Source: Chondrilla cf. caribensis
Taxonomy: Eukaryota; Porifera; Demospongiae; Chondrillida; Chondrillidae
Direction of reading: 5' to 3'
DNA: 37,500 nt
Assembly: GCA_964020155.1 (NCBI GenBank)
Contig: OZ026547.1
Location: 1,958,548 to 1,996,047, forward strand
Shown: positions 1 through 8,840 of the stretch, in pieces
Layout of the letters: each line of letters begins with the position of its first letter
Numbering within the stretch: position 1 is the first letter of the stretch
The notes under the pieces: generated by a model
Databases searched by the model: none
What the model was told of the DNA's origin: nothing
The model's input: only the letters and a program-made list of their open reading frames with translations
Made by a program: the position numbers and the translations under genes

Positions 1-53
1 CAAAATATCATGTTATGAATGGGTCCTGTTGTTTACAATCTGTCACTCACATA

Positions 54-378
54 CCGTGTATCCGGAAATATTGGCTGTCATTTTTTGGTCGTTTGGTGGT
101 TTAATTGACTACCGCCCAACATAATATTTGCCGAAATAATAACACCCGTGCAAAACATTGGGATTACATCACAATAAAGTGACGTAATCCCGACGTCACG
201 CATCCGTGTGGCTCAAATAATCATGGGGATGTATCGGTACTTCAAGAAAAAGGGATGGAATTCTGAAAGTCTACCTTATTATAACCTGGGCTTGCCATCT
301 GCCAAAATAAAAACCGCCAATACCCTGAATTCGACAAACTGCCAAATATTCTTTCCTCCAATATTTCTGGTTATACGG
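54..378. mobile_element. MITE-like element with terminal inverted repeats and TA flanks
   Basis: The left end reads CCGTGTATCCGGAAATATT, and the right end carries its reverse complement with three mismatches, followed by more diverged inverted similarity inward. A TA dinucleotide lies directly outside each end, as expected for a Tc1/mariner-type target duplication. No transposase is encoded, so this would be a non-autonomous copy. A smaller hairpin (GGGATTAC...GTAATCCC) sits inside at about 160-192. The family assignment is inference. Confidence 0.55.
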
Positions 379-390
379 TACGCACTGGTA

Positions 391-448
391 CACACACATG
401 TATACACACACGCACGCACGCACACACAAACACACACACACACACATG

Positions 449-479
<31 letters not shown>

Positions 480-489
480 CACCACCACC
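391..489. repeat. Imperfect (CA)n/(CAC)n microsatellite
   Basis: The stretch is an interrupted run of CA dinucleotides that ends in a short CAC run. Open frames through it on either strand are low-complexity shadows and not genes. Confidence 0.9.
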
Positions 490-520
490 ATACTTGTGTA
501 TACAATGATTTGTTTCACAG

Positions 521-577
521 GATGCTTTGATGATGGGTCCTGATACTGTGAAGCAGCTATCAGATACAGAGAAAATG
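521..577 (+). CDS. Orphan internal exon of an unrecognised protein
   Basis: A pyrimidine-rich tract ending in TTTCACAG precedes a 57-nt open stretch, and GTAGTG follows as a plausible donor. The 19 codons read DALMMGPDTVKQLSDTEKM, in phase 0 at both ends. The peptide looks like ordinary cytosolic protein sequence, but I cannot name the family. No sister exon is nearby: a (CA)n run lies on the left and the 41-bp minisatellite begins within about 10 bases on the right. It is therefore a stranded piece of a host gene, either a rearrangement relic or one exon of a gene whose others lie outside the window. Confidence 0.4.
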
Positions 578-584
578 GTAGTGT

Positions 585-945
585 GTACTGTATTGTATTG
601 TACATGAGATCTGTACATACTGTACAGTGTATGCTGTGTTGTATATGAGATCTGTACATACTGTACAGTATGTGCTGTGTTGTATATGAGATCTGTACAT
701 ACTGTACAGTATATGCTGTGTTGTACATGAGATCTGTACGTACTGTACAGTATATGCTGTGTTGTATATGAGATCTGTACATACTGTACAGTGTGTACTG
801 TATTGTACATGGGATCTGTACATACTGTACAGTATATGCTGTGTTGTATATGAGATCTGTACATACATACTGTACAGTGTGTTCTGTGTTGTGCATACAA
901 TCTGTACATACTGTACAGCATATCCTGTGTTAGACACAAGGTGTG
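585..945. repeat. 41-bp minisatellite rich in TGTACA palindromes (array 1)
   Basis: About eight units of 41 bp repeat head to tail. The core is GAGATCTGTACATACTGTAC, followed by a segment ending TGCTGTGTTGTATAT. GAGATCT recurs at 606 and 647, which gives the exact period. The array lies about 400 bp beyond the stop codon of the minus-strand FReD gene at 1347-2647. Related arrays occur downstream of other FReD genes. Confidence 0.9.
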
Positions 946-1346
946 TACATAGGGCATGAATCACTAAACTCAAACGCATGTATTGCATTCTATCATCGCA
1001 ATTCGTTAGTCATAAAGTATAGTATTATATTATGCATGTATATTCTGTACACATGTACAATGTCATAGTGTATGTTTTTGAGATCTATTGTAATGTAATA
1101 TTTATATTGCTTTGAGGACAATTTTACAATGTGAATTATGATACATACCATTAATAGGAGCTTGTGTACTTTCAAGATATTGGTCAGGAGTGCAATATTA
1201 TATAATATACTTATAATGATTAGTCAATTATTCGAAAATAATAAGAGAACGATTTAAAGTGTATTTTGTAATGAATGGGATTATTGCTTTGTTGTGGTAG
1301 ACTGAGTGTTTCTATGGCAACATGGTACACTAGGACTGTGTTTTGA
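946..1346. other. AT-rich spacer, no gene seen
   Basis: No coding signal is visible. The part next to the FReD stop codon belongs to the downstream block shared by type 1 FReD genes (…CCATGGTTACAC…TGACTAGTCTCTAG). Confidence 0.6.
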
Positions 1347-2647
1347 CTAGTCTCTAGCTTTGAGTCCTATTTCAACAAACTTCAGTGAACGATCGTACCC
1401 AGTGAATGTGAACCAGAAGACAGGCTCCCCTTCTTTTGGTGAGTCGTGAACGTAGATGTTGTTAAGTTGTGAATTTGTGCAGGCGTTGTACCACCATCCT
1501 CCCTTCCAGAGTTGTGCACAGTTAAGACCACCATGCAAGTCATTGTCTCTGTCATATGTGGAGAATGCCATTCCATTGAGGCTGTCTCTTCCACTGCCAC
1601 TGTCATACAGTATACTGTCTCCTGCAGTTCCGTTGTAGCCCGCAACCTGTAGCTTGTACTTACTAGCAGCATTCCCGACCATAAAGAAGTTGTAGTAGGC
1701 GTATTTCTTATCTCCTCGGAAATCAGCCATGTCAATTCTCATTTCAGTTCTGGCAGTTCTTGTAGTGAGACAGTGGATCTTCTCCAGACCTAGCCACTGC
1801 TCACCCCAGACTGAACCGAAGCCCGAAACATAGTCATCCCAACCTCTAGTGAAATTCTCGGATCCATCCATTCTTCTCTGGAAGACGGTGTATTGGTTGT
1901 TGCAATAAACTTGGAATGGTTTCTGGTTTGGACAGTGAGGGTCAATAGTGTAGACTCCATCTTGAGTACATCCTCTCTGATAGACCTCCTTACAGTCACG
2001 AGGTATGGGGTTTCGAGGGTTACCTGTGTGATGGGACAAAGAATCATAACTGGTTTGCCATGTTACGAAGGAGCACTATGTACATATGTATTAAGTATTA
2101 AGTCCTCTGTAAGTGCATTGAAAAATTGGGAATGAGCATGTGTTGTGATATGTAGTGCTCGTATCTGTGCTACAGGCCTCTGTTCATGTATCATTTCACC
2201 ACTAATATTATGACACCTTTAATTGTGTTACCCCCCACCCCACCCCGTACCTTTTGTGTTATCCTACTGCATAATATCACTTTGTGTCTAGAGGTTCAGA
2301 CCCCATTGTTCTTGAATACTTGGTACATTCCTTTGTGCGTGCATTTGCTTCTAACATTATAGTATATTTAAGCAGAACCTCATAGTTGTAGGTAGCATGG
2401 GAGATTACTTGAGTTATTAATGTGAGAAGCAGTGGAATAGACAGGAGACAGAAGAGTTTCTGCTGATTATTGACTTGAATCTTGACCACCGTACGGGTGA
2501 TCACCATCCTGTGTATTGAACTGTAATATATACCACCCCAATGACGGTGTTACACATATATAGTAAGTGTTACTCACATTGTCCATACGCTGTAGTAGCT
2601 AGTAGAAGTATGGCAATAGTTGTTGATCCATGACTAAAGTTGATCAT
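1347..2647 (-). CDS. FReD-1, secreted fibrinogen-related protein, type 1, intact
   Basis: The gene has two exons. Exon 1 is 2647-2578 (MINFSHGS… followed by a hydrophobic ILLLATTA core, a signal peptide) and ends GGACAAT|GTGAGT. Exon 2 is 2023-1347, entered after CACAG. The spliced length is 747 nt, giving 248 aa. Residues 33 to 248 form one fibrinogen C-terminal domain: CKEVYQRGC at 34-42, FQRRMDGSENF, a WLGLEKIHCLT block, a calcium-loop-like DRDND at 181-185, and the C192/C205 pair near the C-terminus. There is no collagen, coiled-coil or membrane segment. Compared with classical FReDs, the usual CDM-x-GGW segment is shortened to CNNQY. FReD proteins of other animals bind sugars or acetyl groups in immunity; that role here is inference. 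Confidence 0.88.
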
Positions 2648-2740
2648 GTTCTTGTTCCTGAGCTGTAACGTTCTCTGTAGTCAGTGTTCTCTTTCTCCTT
2701 GATCTCTCTTTTTGTTGCTTATGTGTGTTGAGTGGTGTTC

Positions 2741-2750
2741 TTTTATAGCA
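2741..2750 (-). promoter_or_regulatory. TATA box of FReD-1
   Basis: TGCTATAAAA on the minus strand lies about 95-100 nt upstream of the exon 1 ATG, with AACCAA just before it. The same layout precedes the other FReD exon 1 copies. Confidence 0.65.
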
Positions 2751-2899
2751 TTGGTTAGTGGGTGTGTACGTACATGTGGAAGGTGTGACAGTATTTCAGT
2801 CACCATGCAAGAGCACCACATTCTATTAGAGAAATATCTGGTAATCCTGAAATAGTAGAACTTTGGTGGATTCTGTTTGCACTCCACTTGGTATTATTA

Positions 2900-3095
2900 T
2901 AATAATTTATATAGTGATTCAGTATACCAGGACACAGGTATGGGTACTTATGATACAGATTTGTTGAGATGACCTGGTTAATAAGGTTACCTTCTCTTTC
3001 AACTTTACCTTCATGAACTCCAAGTGATTCACAATGAGTACAATGATCAGGAGTGACCTTGTTTAGTAGGTTATCTTGAGCACATTTCAATTAGC
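2900..3095. repeat. Diverged third copy of the 3290-3570 spacer block
   Basis: It shares a string of short matches (GTTGAGATGACCTG, GGTTATCTTGAGCAC, GATTCACAATGAGTACAATG) in the same order as the blocks at about 3360-3560 and 5760-5970. No coding function is seen. Confidence 0.6.
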
Positions 3096-3139
3096 CTCAT
3101 TGTACCATTGTATATTATTCTGTTATCATTGTCCACATC

Positions 3140-3260
3140 ATGCTGTACAGTAGCAGCTAGTAGAAATATGGCAATAGTTGTTGATCCGCAACTAAAGTTG
3201 ATCATGTTCTTGTTCCTGAGCTGTAACGTTCTCTGTAGTCAGTGTTCTCTTTCTCCTTGA
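3140..3260 (-). pseudogene. Relic FReD promoter/exon 1 without an exon 2
   Basis: The 5' leader and the ATG at 3205 match the other FReD exon 1 copies, and the first codons read MINFSCGSTTIAIFLLAATV. Past that point the sequence loses the AYGQ cleavage region and the GGACAAT|GTGAGT donor, diverging at about 3150. The upstream TATA position (about 3300) has decayed to GCACAGAAGAA. No fibrinogen exon follows before FReD-1's own exon 1, so this is a duplicated and dead first-exon cassette. Confidence 0.75.
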
Positions 3261-3289
3261 TCTCTCTTACTTGTTGTTTCTGTGTGTTG

Positions 3290-3570
3290 AGTGGTGTTCT
3301 TCTGTGCTATTGCATGTTTTGTGGATGTGTATATTATGTATGTGGGAGTTGTTACTGTATCAGTATGTTGCTATATATAGTACTTGCGGTACAGATGATC
3401 CTACAATTGTTGAGATGACCTGCTTGATAAGATCACCTGCTCTGTTAACTTCACCTTCCTGTACTCCAAGTGTTCCAGAATGGGTACAATGACCAGTAGT
3501 GATCTTATCTAGTAGGATATCTTGAGCACTAACCTTACAAGTGATCTTTAATTAGGAGGTAATTGTGATG
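3290..3570. repeat. Spacer block duplicated at about 5690-5975
   Basis: This FReD-promoter-derived and intergenic stretch recurs with high similarity at 5690-5975 (shared CTATTGCA…TTTGTGG, TGTTGAGATGACCTRCTTG and CCTTACAAGTGATCT). The pair brackets the first receptor gene and marks the duplication unit. Confidence 0.75.
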
Positions 3571-3703
3571 GGATAATTTTGGGGGTTGATTGATGTATGC
3601 TGTGCCAATGGTTTTTGTTATTGTAAACCCGTTAATATTGAAGGAAAACTGATGCATGGAAAAGTTCAATCTCAATGTATTATATACTACTGTTGCTATA
3701 TAG

Positions 3704-3789
3704 AACACCTAAAGGCTGCATAATCATTGGCATCATCCATGGATTCCACTGCACTGCAGTTAACAAAAGTTGTTGGAGCAGTTCTCCAT
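3704..3789 (-). pseudogene. Receptor relic 1 (N-terminus only)
   Basis: On the minus strand the ATG at 3789 begins MENCSNNF, as in the intact receptors, but an extra base shifts the frame into a stop after nine codons. Homology runs to the codons for AALGVL and then switches directly to sequence that, in the intact copies, lies beyond the stop codon (TATATAGCAACAGTAG). The rest of the gene is deleted. A TATA-like AGCATAAAAGG survives at 3865-3875. Confidence 0.85.
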
Positions 3790-4201
3790 TGTACAGAGTA
3801 CTCCAACAGTTGTTTGTTATCACTGAAACAGAGCACCTAAAGTGCACCTACAATTGAGTGTGTGCCTTTTATGCTAAACATAATATGGTAAGATGAAGAA
3901 ACGCACTTTTGGAGTGTCTATAACATCTGACATATGTCAGGAACTTATAACTCCATCTATTTCTATTCATGCACAAATAATACATTGAAAGTACCATGAA
4001 GGTCTGTAAGCAGCTGGTGCATAATATGCACATCATTATAATTATACGTATAATATATGAATAAATGTTATTGTAAACACATTGAAGGAAAACTCACAGA
4101 AAAGTTCAATATTGATGTATTATACGCTACTGTTGCTATATAGCTACATAGAACATAGTCTTATGCACACCCATGCAGCTGCTACTGAATAATCCATGAT
4201 G

Positions 4202-5188
4202 TTACGCAGATGTATTTGTAGTTGACACTGTTTTAACCGATTGCACTGCAAAGCTTTGAGGTGATAAACGGTGGCAGAGGAACATCATAAACTTCTTCAT
4301 TTCTTCACGTACTGGCTTCAGGTAAGCGACAGTGAGAAATGGAGTAGGATAGAGGGAAAGCACTCTAATAATGGAAGCACTGTAAATTATTGATATAATT
4401 GGAACTGTGGTGACATACACAAGGATGCTGACGAGGGTGACAGTTGTGATGTCAATTAAGCTGCCTGAGACCAAAAAGAGACTCAGTTTTGCTATAGCTT
4501 TGTCATAGCAATTATCTCCTGTGACGCTATGCTTCTTAATATAGCAGAGGACTAGGAGTGGTAGAACAATGCATATAATGAGAGGTAGGCAATAGCCAAA
4601 AACGGTCACAAACACTGTAAAAAACAGTCGAGCCTCAATAATCACTGTGTCATCAACAACAGGCAGACAGACCACACCCGAAATGTATTTTATTCCATAG
4701 AACTGAGGTACCTGGTACTGGAAGGTGATAGGTAGGGGAACAGTCCATACAGCAATCAGGGACAATACAATGTGTAGCGGCCTAATGACATTCTTTCCAT
4801 ATCGCACAGTAATCATCACCATCGTGGTGAATGCCAGTATACCAAAAGCCCTCGACATGTTGACAATATTTCCAAACCACCAATTGAAACGACAAAGAAG
4901 GAGTGGTGGAGGTGGGGCATCTGAGAACACAGTCACAAGGGCAATCAGAGATGGCAGAATGAAAGTCCCACTTATCAGGAGTCCGCACGTTAAAGTGCTG
5001 ATCAAGAGACATCTGAGTGCACTGTGGATGGTGCGTGCCATGCACAAGGCAATGATGGTCGGAATGTTGAGAGCAAACGTCACTCCTCCCATTAGTAAGA
5101 TCAGAACACCTAAGGCTGCGTAATCACCGCCACTATCCTGGGATTCCACTGCACTGCAGTTAACAGAGTTGTTGGAGCAGTTCTCCAT
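4202..5188 (-). CDS. Seven-transmembrane receptor 1 (rhodopsin-like GPCR)
   Basis: A single exon encodes 328 aa. The N-terminus MENCSNNSVNCS carries N-glycosylation sequons. Seven hydrophobic segments follow. TM3 begins with the expected cysteine (LLCRFNWW) and runs to VRYGKN at the place of the DRY motif. VVCLPVV supplies the second-loop cysteine for the usual disulfide. A basic YIKKHS stretch follows TM5, and TM7 ends YPTPFLTVAYL, a variant of NPxxY. The next residues, KPVREEMKKFM, resemble helix 8. A plasma-membrane receptor is likely; the ligand is unknown. It is very close to the copies ending at 7418 and 8841. The start is chosen because all three copies share MENC and an upstream TATA box. 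Confidence 0.85.
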   Translation of the reverse strand: MENCSNNSVNCSAVESQDSGGDYAALGVLILLMGGVTFALNIPTIIALCMARTIHSALRCLLISTLTCGLLISGTFILPSLIALVTVFSDAPPPPLLLCRFNWWFGNIVNMSRAFGILAFTTMVMITVRYGKNVIRPLHIVLSLIAVWTVPLPITFQYQVPQFYGIKYISGVVCLPVVDDTVIIEARLFFTVFVTVFGYCLPLIICIVLPLLVLCYIKKHSVTGDNCYDKAIAKLSLFLVSGSLIDITTVTLVSILVYVTTVPIISIIYSASIIRVLSLYPTPFLTVAYLKPVREEMKKFMMFLCHRLSPQSFAVQSVKTVSTTNTSA

Positions 5189-5276
5189 TGTACAGAGTAT
5201 CCCACCAAATTAACTCTTGTGATCACTGAGAACAGAGCAACTGTATAGAGTGCACCTACACATGAGTACATATGTG

Positions 5277-5287
5277 CCTTTTATACT
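5277..5287 (-). promoter_or_regulatory. TATA box of receptor 1
   Basis: AGTATAAAAGG on the minus strand lies about 90 nt before the ATG and is conserved at receptor 3 and both relics. Confidence 0.6.
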
Positions 5288-5367
5288 AAATACAAGGTAG
5301 GATGAAGAAATGCTATATTGTAGTGTCTCTAAGATGCTATAAAATACGTTGCACTATAATGTACATA

Positions 5368-5435
5368 ATGGAACAGATATTATGTATAATGTTCATAATG
5401 GGACTGATGCTATTATGTAAAAAATTCATAATGGA
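5368..5435. repeat. Short degenerate copy of the 27-bp minisatellite
   Basis: Two to three units of the ATGTTCATAATGG type repeat, related to the large array at 9985-10278 that lies in the same position upstream of receptor 3. Confidence 0.7.
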
Positions 5436-5515
5436 GCAGACATATGACCATTAGTTGTTACTATTTCATGACGAACACAACAACCAATGGTCATAAACAC
5501 ACTGTGTGCAAAGAG
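5436..5515. repeat. Inverted copy of the type 2 FReD downstream sequence
   Basis: AACACAACAACCAATGGTCA continuing through CACACTGTGTG (5475-5511) is the reverse complement of sequence just beyond the stop codons of the FReD genes at 22706 and 27196. A shorter inverted partner (ATGACCATTAGTTGTT) lies about 20 bases to its left, making a weak foldback. Confidence 0.65.
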
Positions 5516-5689
5516 TAATGGAAATGTAATAATGTTATCTTGGAGGATCCGAAAACACTGTAACGATTCAATGAATATAACTCCAATGATCCTGACACAT
5601 GGTACAAAAATCTCTACTGCACATGCTCCACAAAAGTAATCAATAAATAACACTGACAGATAACAATCACCAATGAACAGTTTCTACAT

Positions 5690-5975
5690 TCTTTTATGCT
5701 ATTGCAGGGTTTGTGGGTGTGTATATTATGTAATATGTGGGAGTTGTTACTGTATCAGTATGTTGCTATAGTACTTGTCAATGATAAACAGATGATCCTG
5801 TAATTGTTGAGATGACCTACTTGTCATAAGGTCACCTGCTCTGTCTACTTTACCTTTATGCACTTGACGTGTTTCACAATGGGTACAATGATCCATAGCG
5901 ATCTTATCTTAGACTAGCAGGTTATCTTGAACACTTACCTTACAAGTGATCTCTAATAAGAGTTAATTATGATGG
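5690..5975. repeat. Second copy of the 3290-3570 spacer block
   Basis: It aligns along its length with 3290-3570, including a FReD-promoter remnant (CTTTTATGCTATTGCA), but has no first exon. Confidence 0.75.
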
Positions 5976-5989
5976 GTAGATTGGACTAG

Positions 5990-6105
5990 AATCTGTGTGT
6001 TGAAGCTCCACTGAACGTAATAACTTCAGTGAAGGTTCTTCTGAACACAAGTAATTTGAGTGCGGGGGCGACAGCCTCACAAACGTTTGAACTTACTTGT
6101 TTGTC
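5990..6105 (-). repeat. Dispersed repeat A, inverted partial copy
   Basis: The sequence (CTTCAGTGAAGGTTCTTCTG … GTAATTTGAGTGCGGGGGCG … CAAACGTTTGAAC) is the reverse complement of 6699-6860. The two copies face each other across about 590 bp that contain receptor relic 2. Confidence 0.7.
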
Positions 6106-6554
6106 TTATGTATTATTGTTCTTATTACGTATGTATTATTATGTATTATTGTTCTTATACTATCTGCATTCATGCATGAATATATATTGAAAGTACAATG
6201 GAAGTAAGTAGCTTATGTATAATTTCCACATCATCACTCTCTCTCCTTTAAATGTCACCACCAATTATTACCAACAAAAGAAGCCAGTACTGAGAACGTG
6301 CAAATTTGAAGTAAATAAAGAAAAGAATGGGATGTGTGGGTTGACTAGTACTGCCGAAATGTTCTGAAGAAAAACAAGCACAGTATAGTTAAAAGGCATC
6401 CTCATCTAAACTAAAACCTATGTACATTGTAGCACCATAACTATTAAAACAACCTTAACATGCATAGATACATACATATATATATAGACTGTTATTGTAA
6501 ACTCATTAATATTGAAGGAAAACTGACGGAAAGCTCATTGACAATCTCCATGTA
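6106..6554. other. Spacer, no gene seen
   Basis: AT-rich sequence between the two facing repeat A copies. The last ~60 bases match the 3' flank of the intact receptor genes. No coding potential is recognised. Confidence 0.5.
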
Positions 6555-6662
6555 TTATATACTACTGTTGCTATATAGAACACCTAAGGCTGCGTAATCA
6601 CCAGCACCATCCTGGGATTTCACCGCACTGCAGTGAACAAAGTTGTTGGTGCAGTTCTCCAT
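6555..6662 (-). pseudogene. Receptor relic 2, open 35-codon N-terminal stub
   Basis: From the ATG at 6662 the frame reads MENCTNNF…, continues through DYAALGVL in register with the intact receptors, then enters former 3'-flank sequence (YSNSSI) and stops at 6555. It shares its deletion junction with relic 1: receptor coding GAACACC is fused to flank TATATAGAACA, with AGAACA common to both sides. Without any membrane segment it cannot be a receptor; whether the stub is transcribed is unknown. Repeat A is inserted between its ATG and its TATA box (7050-7060). Confidence 0.85.
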
Positions 6663-6698
6663 TGTACAGAGTATCCCACCAATTGCTTGTGATCACTA

Positions 6699-7024
6699 AC
6701 AAGTAATTCAAGTTCAAACACTTGTGGGGCTGCCGCCCCCCGCCCCCCACCACACACAAATTACTCTGGTGTCTTTCTCAGGTTTAGAAGAACCTTCACT
6801 GAAGATTTACGTTCGGCAGAGCTTCAGTACACGACTTCTAGCCCAAGTTCTAATTGTCGGCATTCAAAATCAGCCATCTTTATTTCGCACAATATAAATT
6901 TATTGTTGCTGTTACACATAAGAACACATATGATAATATCATATATATCGATATATCAATATTATATCTATCGGTCGAACATTACATACCGGAAGTCAAA
7001 ATGAAAACAATATAGGGGCTGCCG
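6699..7024. mobile_element. Dispersed repeat A insertion upstream of receptor relic 2
   Basis: It lies between the 5' leader (GATCACTAAC) and AGTGCACCTACAATT, which are close together in the intact receptor genes, so the interval defines an insertion of about 325 bp. Both ends carry GGGGCTGCCGC. The interior (TTCACTGAAG … AAATCAGCCATCTTTATT … CACAATATAAATTTATTG) recurs at 31235-31440. No protein is encoded; the class is uncertain. Confidence 0.6.
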
Positions 7025-7417
7025 CAGTGCACCTACAATTGAATATGTGCCCTTTATACTAAATACAAAGTAAGATGAAGAAAAACACTTTTGTAGTGTC
7101 TATAGCATCTGACATATGTCAGGAACTCGTATTTCCCTCTATTTCTATTCATATGTTGGGAACTTGTATTTCCTTCTACTTCTATTCATACATGAATAGT
7201 ACATTGAAAGTACAATGAAAGTACATAAGTAGCTGATGCATAATGTGCACATCATTATAATTATATTATATAGAATAAATGTTATTGTAAACGCATTAAT
7301 ATTAAGGGAAAAATCACTGAAAAGTTCAATCTCAATGTATTATACGCTACTGTTGCTAAATAGCTACATAGAACATAGTCTTATGCACACCCAGCTGCTA
7401 CTGAATAATTCATGATG

Positions 7418-8404
7418 CTACTCAGATGCACTTGTAGTTGACACTGTTTTTACTGATTTCACTGAAATGTTTTGAAGTAGTGAATGATGGCAAAGGAACA
7501 TCATAAACTTCTTCATTTCTTCACGTACTGGCTTCAGGTAAGCGATAATGAGAAATGGAGTAGGATAGAGGGAAAGCACTCTAATAATGGCAGTACTATA
7601 AATTATCGATACGATTGGAACTGTGGTGACATACCCAAGCATGCTGACGAGGGTGACAGTTGTGGTGTCTATTAAGCTGCCTGAGACCAAAAAGAGACTC
7701 AGTTTTGCTATAGCTTTGTCATAGCAATTATCTCCTGTGACGCTATGCTTCTTAATATAGCAGAGGACAAGGAGTGGTAGAACAATGCATATTATGAGAG
7801 GTAGCCAAAAGCCACAGGAGAGCAAGAACACTGTGAAAAACAGTCGAGCCTCAATAATCACTGTGTCATCAACAACAGGCAGACAGACCACACCCGAAAT
7901 GTAATTTATTCCATAGAACTGAGGTACCTGGTACTGGAAGGTGAAAAGTAAAGGAACGGTCCATACAGCAATCAGGGACAATACAATGTATAGCGGCCTA
8001 ATGACATTCTTTCCATATCGCACAGTAATCATCACCATCGTGGTGAATGCCAGTACACCAAAAGCCCGTGACAGTGAAACAATATTTCCCAGCCACCAAA
8101 GGAAACGACAAAGAAGGAGTGGTGGAGGTGGGGCATCTGAGAACACAGTCACAAGAGCAATCAGAGATAGCAGAATGGCAGTCCCACTTATCAGGAGTCC
8201 GGACGTTAAGGTGCTGATCAAGAGACCTCTGAGTCCACTGTTGATGGTGCGTGCCATGCACAAGGCAATAATGGTCGGTATGTTGAGAGCAAATGTCACT
8301 CCTCCCATTAGTGGGATCAGAATACCTAAGGCTGCGTAATCACCGCCACTATCCTGAGATCCCACTGCACTGCAGTTAATAGAATCGTTGGTGCAGTTCT
8401 CCAT
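7418..8404 (-). CDS. Seven-transmembrane receptor 2 (rhodopsin-like GPCR)
   Basis: A single exon encodes 328 aa, with the start at the conserved MENCTNDSINCS (sequons retained). It differs from receptor 1 mainly at the TM2-TM3 loop (LLCRFLWWLGNIVSLSRAFG), in TM5 (FLLSCGFWLPLI) and in the tail. The TM3-end VRYGKN, second-loop CLPVV and TM7 YPTPFLIIAYL are kept. The reading frame is open upstream of this ATG to a GTG, but homology with receptor 1 and the leader supports the ATG. The TATA position (8480-8488) has decayed to AGCATAAGG, so expression may be weaker than for its neighbours. Confidence 0.85.
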   Translation of the reverse strand: MENCTNDSINCSAVGSQDSGGDYAALGILIPLMGGVTFALNIPTIIALCMARTINSGLRGLLISTLTSGLLISGTAILLSLIALVTVFSDAPPPPLLLCRFLWWLGNIVSLSRAFGVLAFTTMVMITVRYGKNVIRPLYIVLSLIAVWTVPLLFTFQYQVPQFYGINYISGVVCLPVVDDTVIIEARLFFTVFLLSCGFWLPLIICIVLPLLVLCYIKKHSVTGDNCYDKAIAKLSLFLVSGSLIDTTTVTLVSMLGYVTTVPIVSIIYSTAIIRVLSLYPTPFLIIAYLKPVREEMKKFMMFLCHHSLLQNISVKSVKTVSTTSASE

Positions 8405-8840
8405 TGTACAGAGTATCCCACCAATCACTTGTTATCACTGAAAACAGAGCAACTAAAGTGCATCTACAATTGAGTGTATCCTTATGCTAAATACAAGGTA
8501 AGACGAAGAAATACACTTTTGTAGTGTCTATAAGATCTAACATATGTCGGGAACTATATTTCCCTCTACTTCTATTCATATGTCGAGAACTCGTATTTCC
8601 TTCTACTTCTATTCATACATGAATAATACATTGAAAGTACGATGAAAGTACATAAGCGGCTGATGCATAATATGCACATCATTATAATTATATTATTATA
8701 ATATAGAATAATGTTATTGTAAACACATTAATATTAAGGAAAAACTCACGGAACAATTCAATCTTAATGTATTATACGCTACTGTTGTTGCAAAGAACAT
8801 AGTCTTATGCACATCCAGCTGCTACTGAATAATTGTCCTT
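8405..8840. other. Spacer between receptors 2 and 3
   Basis: The sequence repeats the spacer upstream of relic 2 (AGTGTCTATA.GATCT.ACATATGTC, CATGAATAATACATTGAAAG, ACATCATTATAATTATA), so it belongs to the tandem duplication unit. It contains no gene. Confidence 0.6.

Noticed and set aside
271..988. Open frames of tyrosine/cysteine/threonine repeats across the 41-bp arrays here and at 15-15.3, 19-19.5 and 32 kb
   Set aside because: They are translations of the minisatellite, differ in frame between arrays and have no flanking signals.
4725..5123. Plus-strand 132-codon frames opposite each receptor (also 7941-8339 and 9370-9768)
   Set aside because: They are antisense shadows of the receptor genes, conserved only because the sense strand is.
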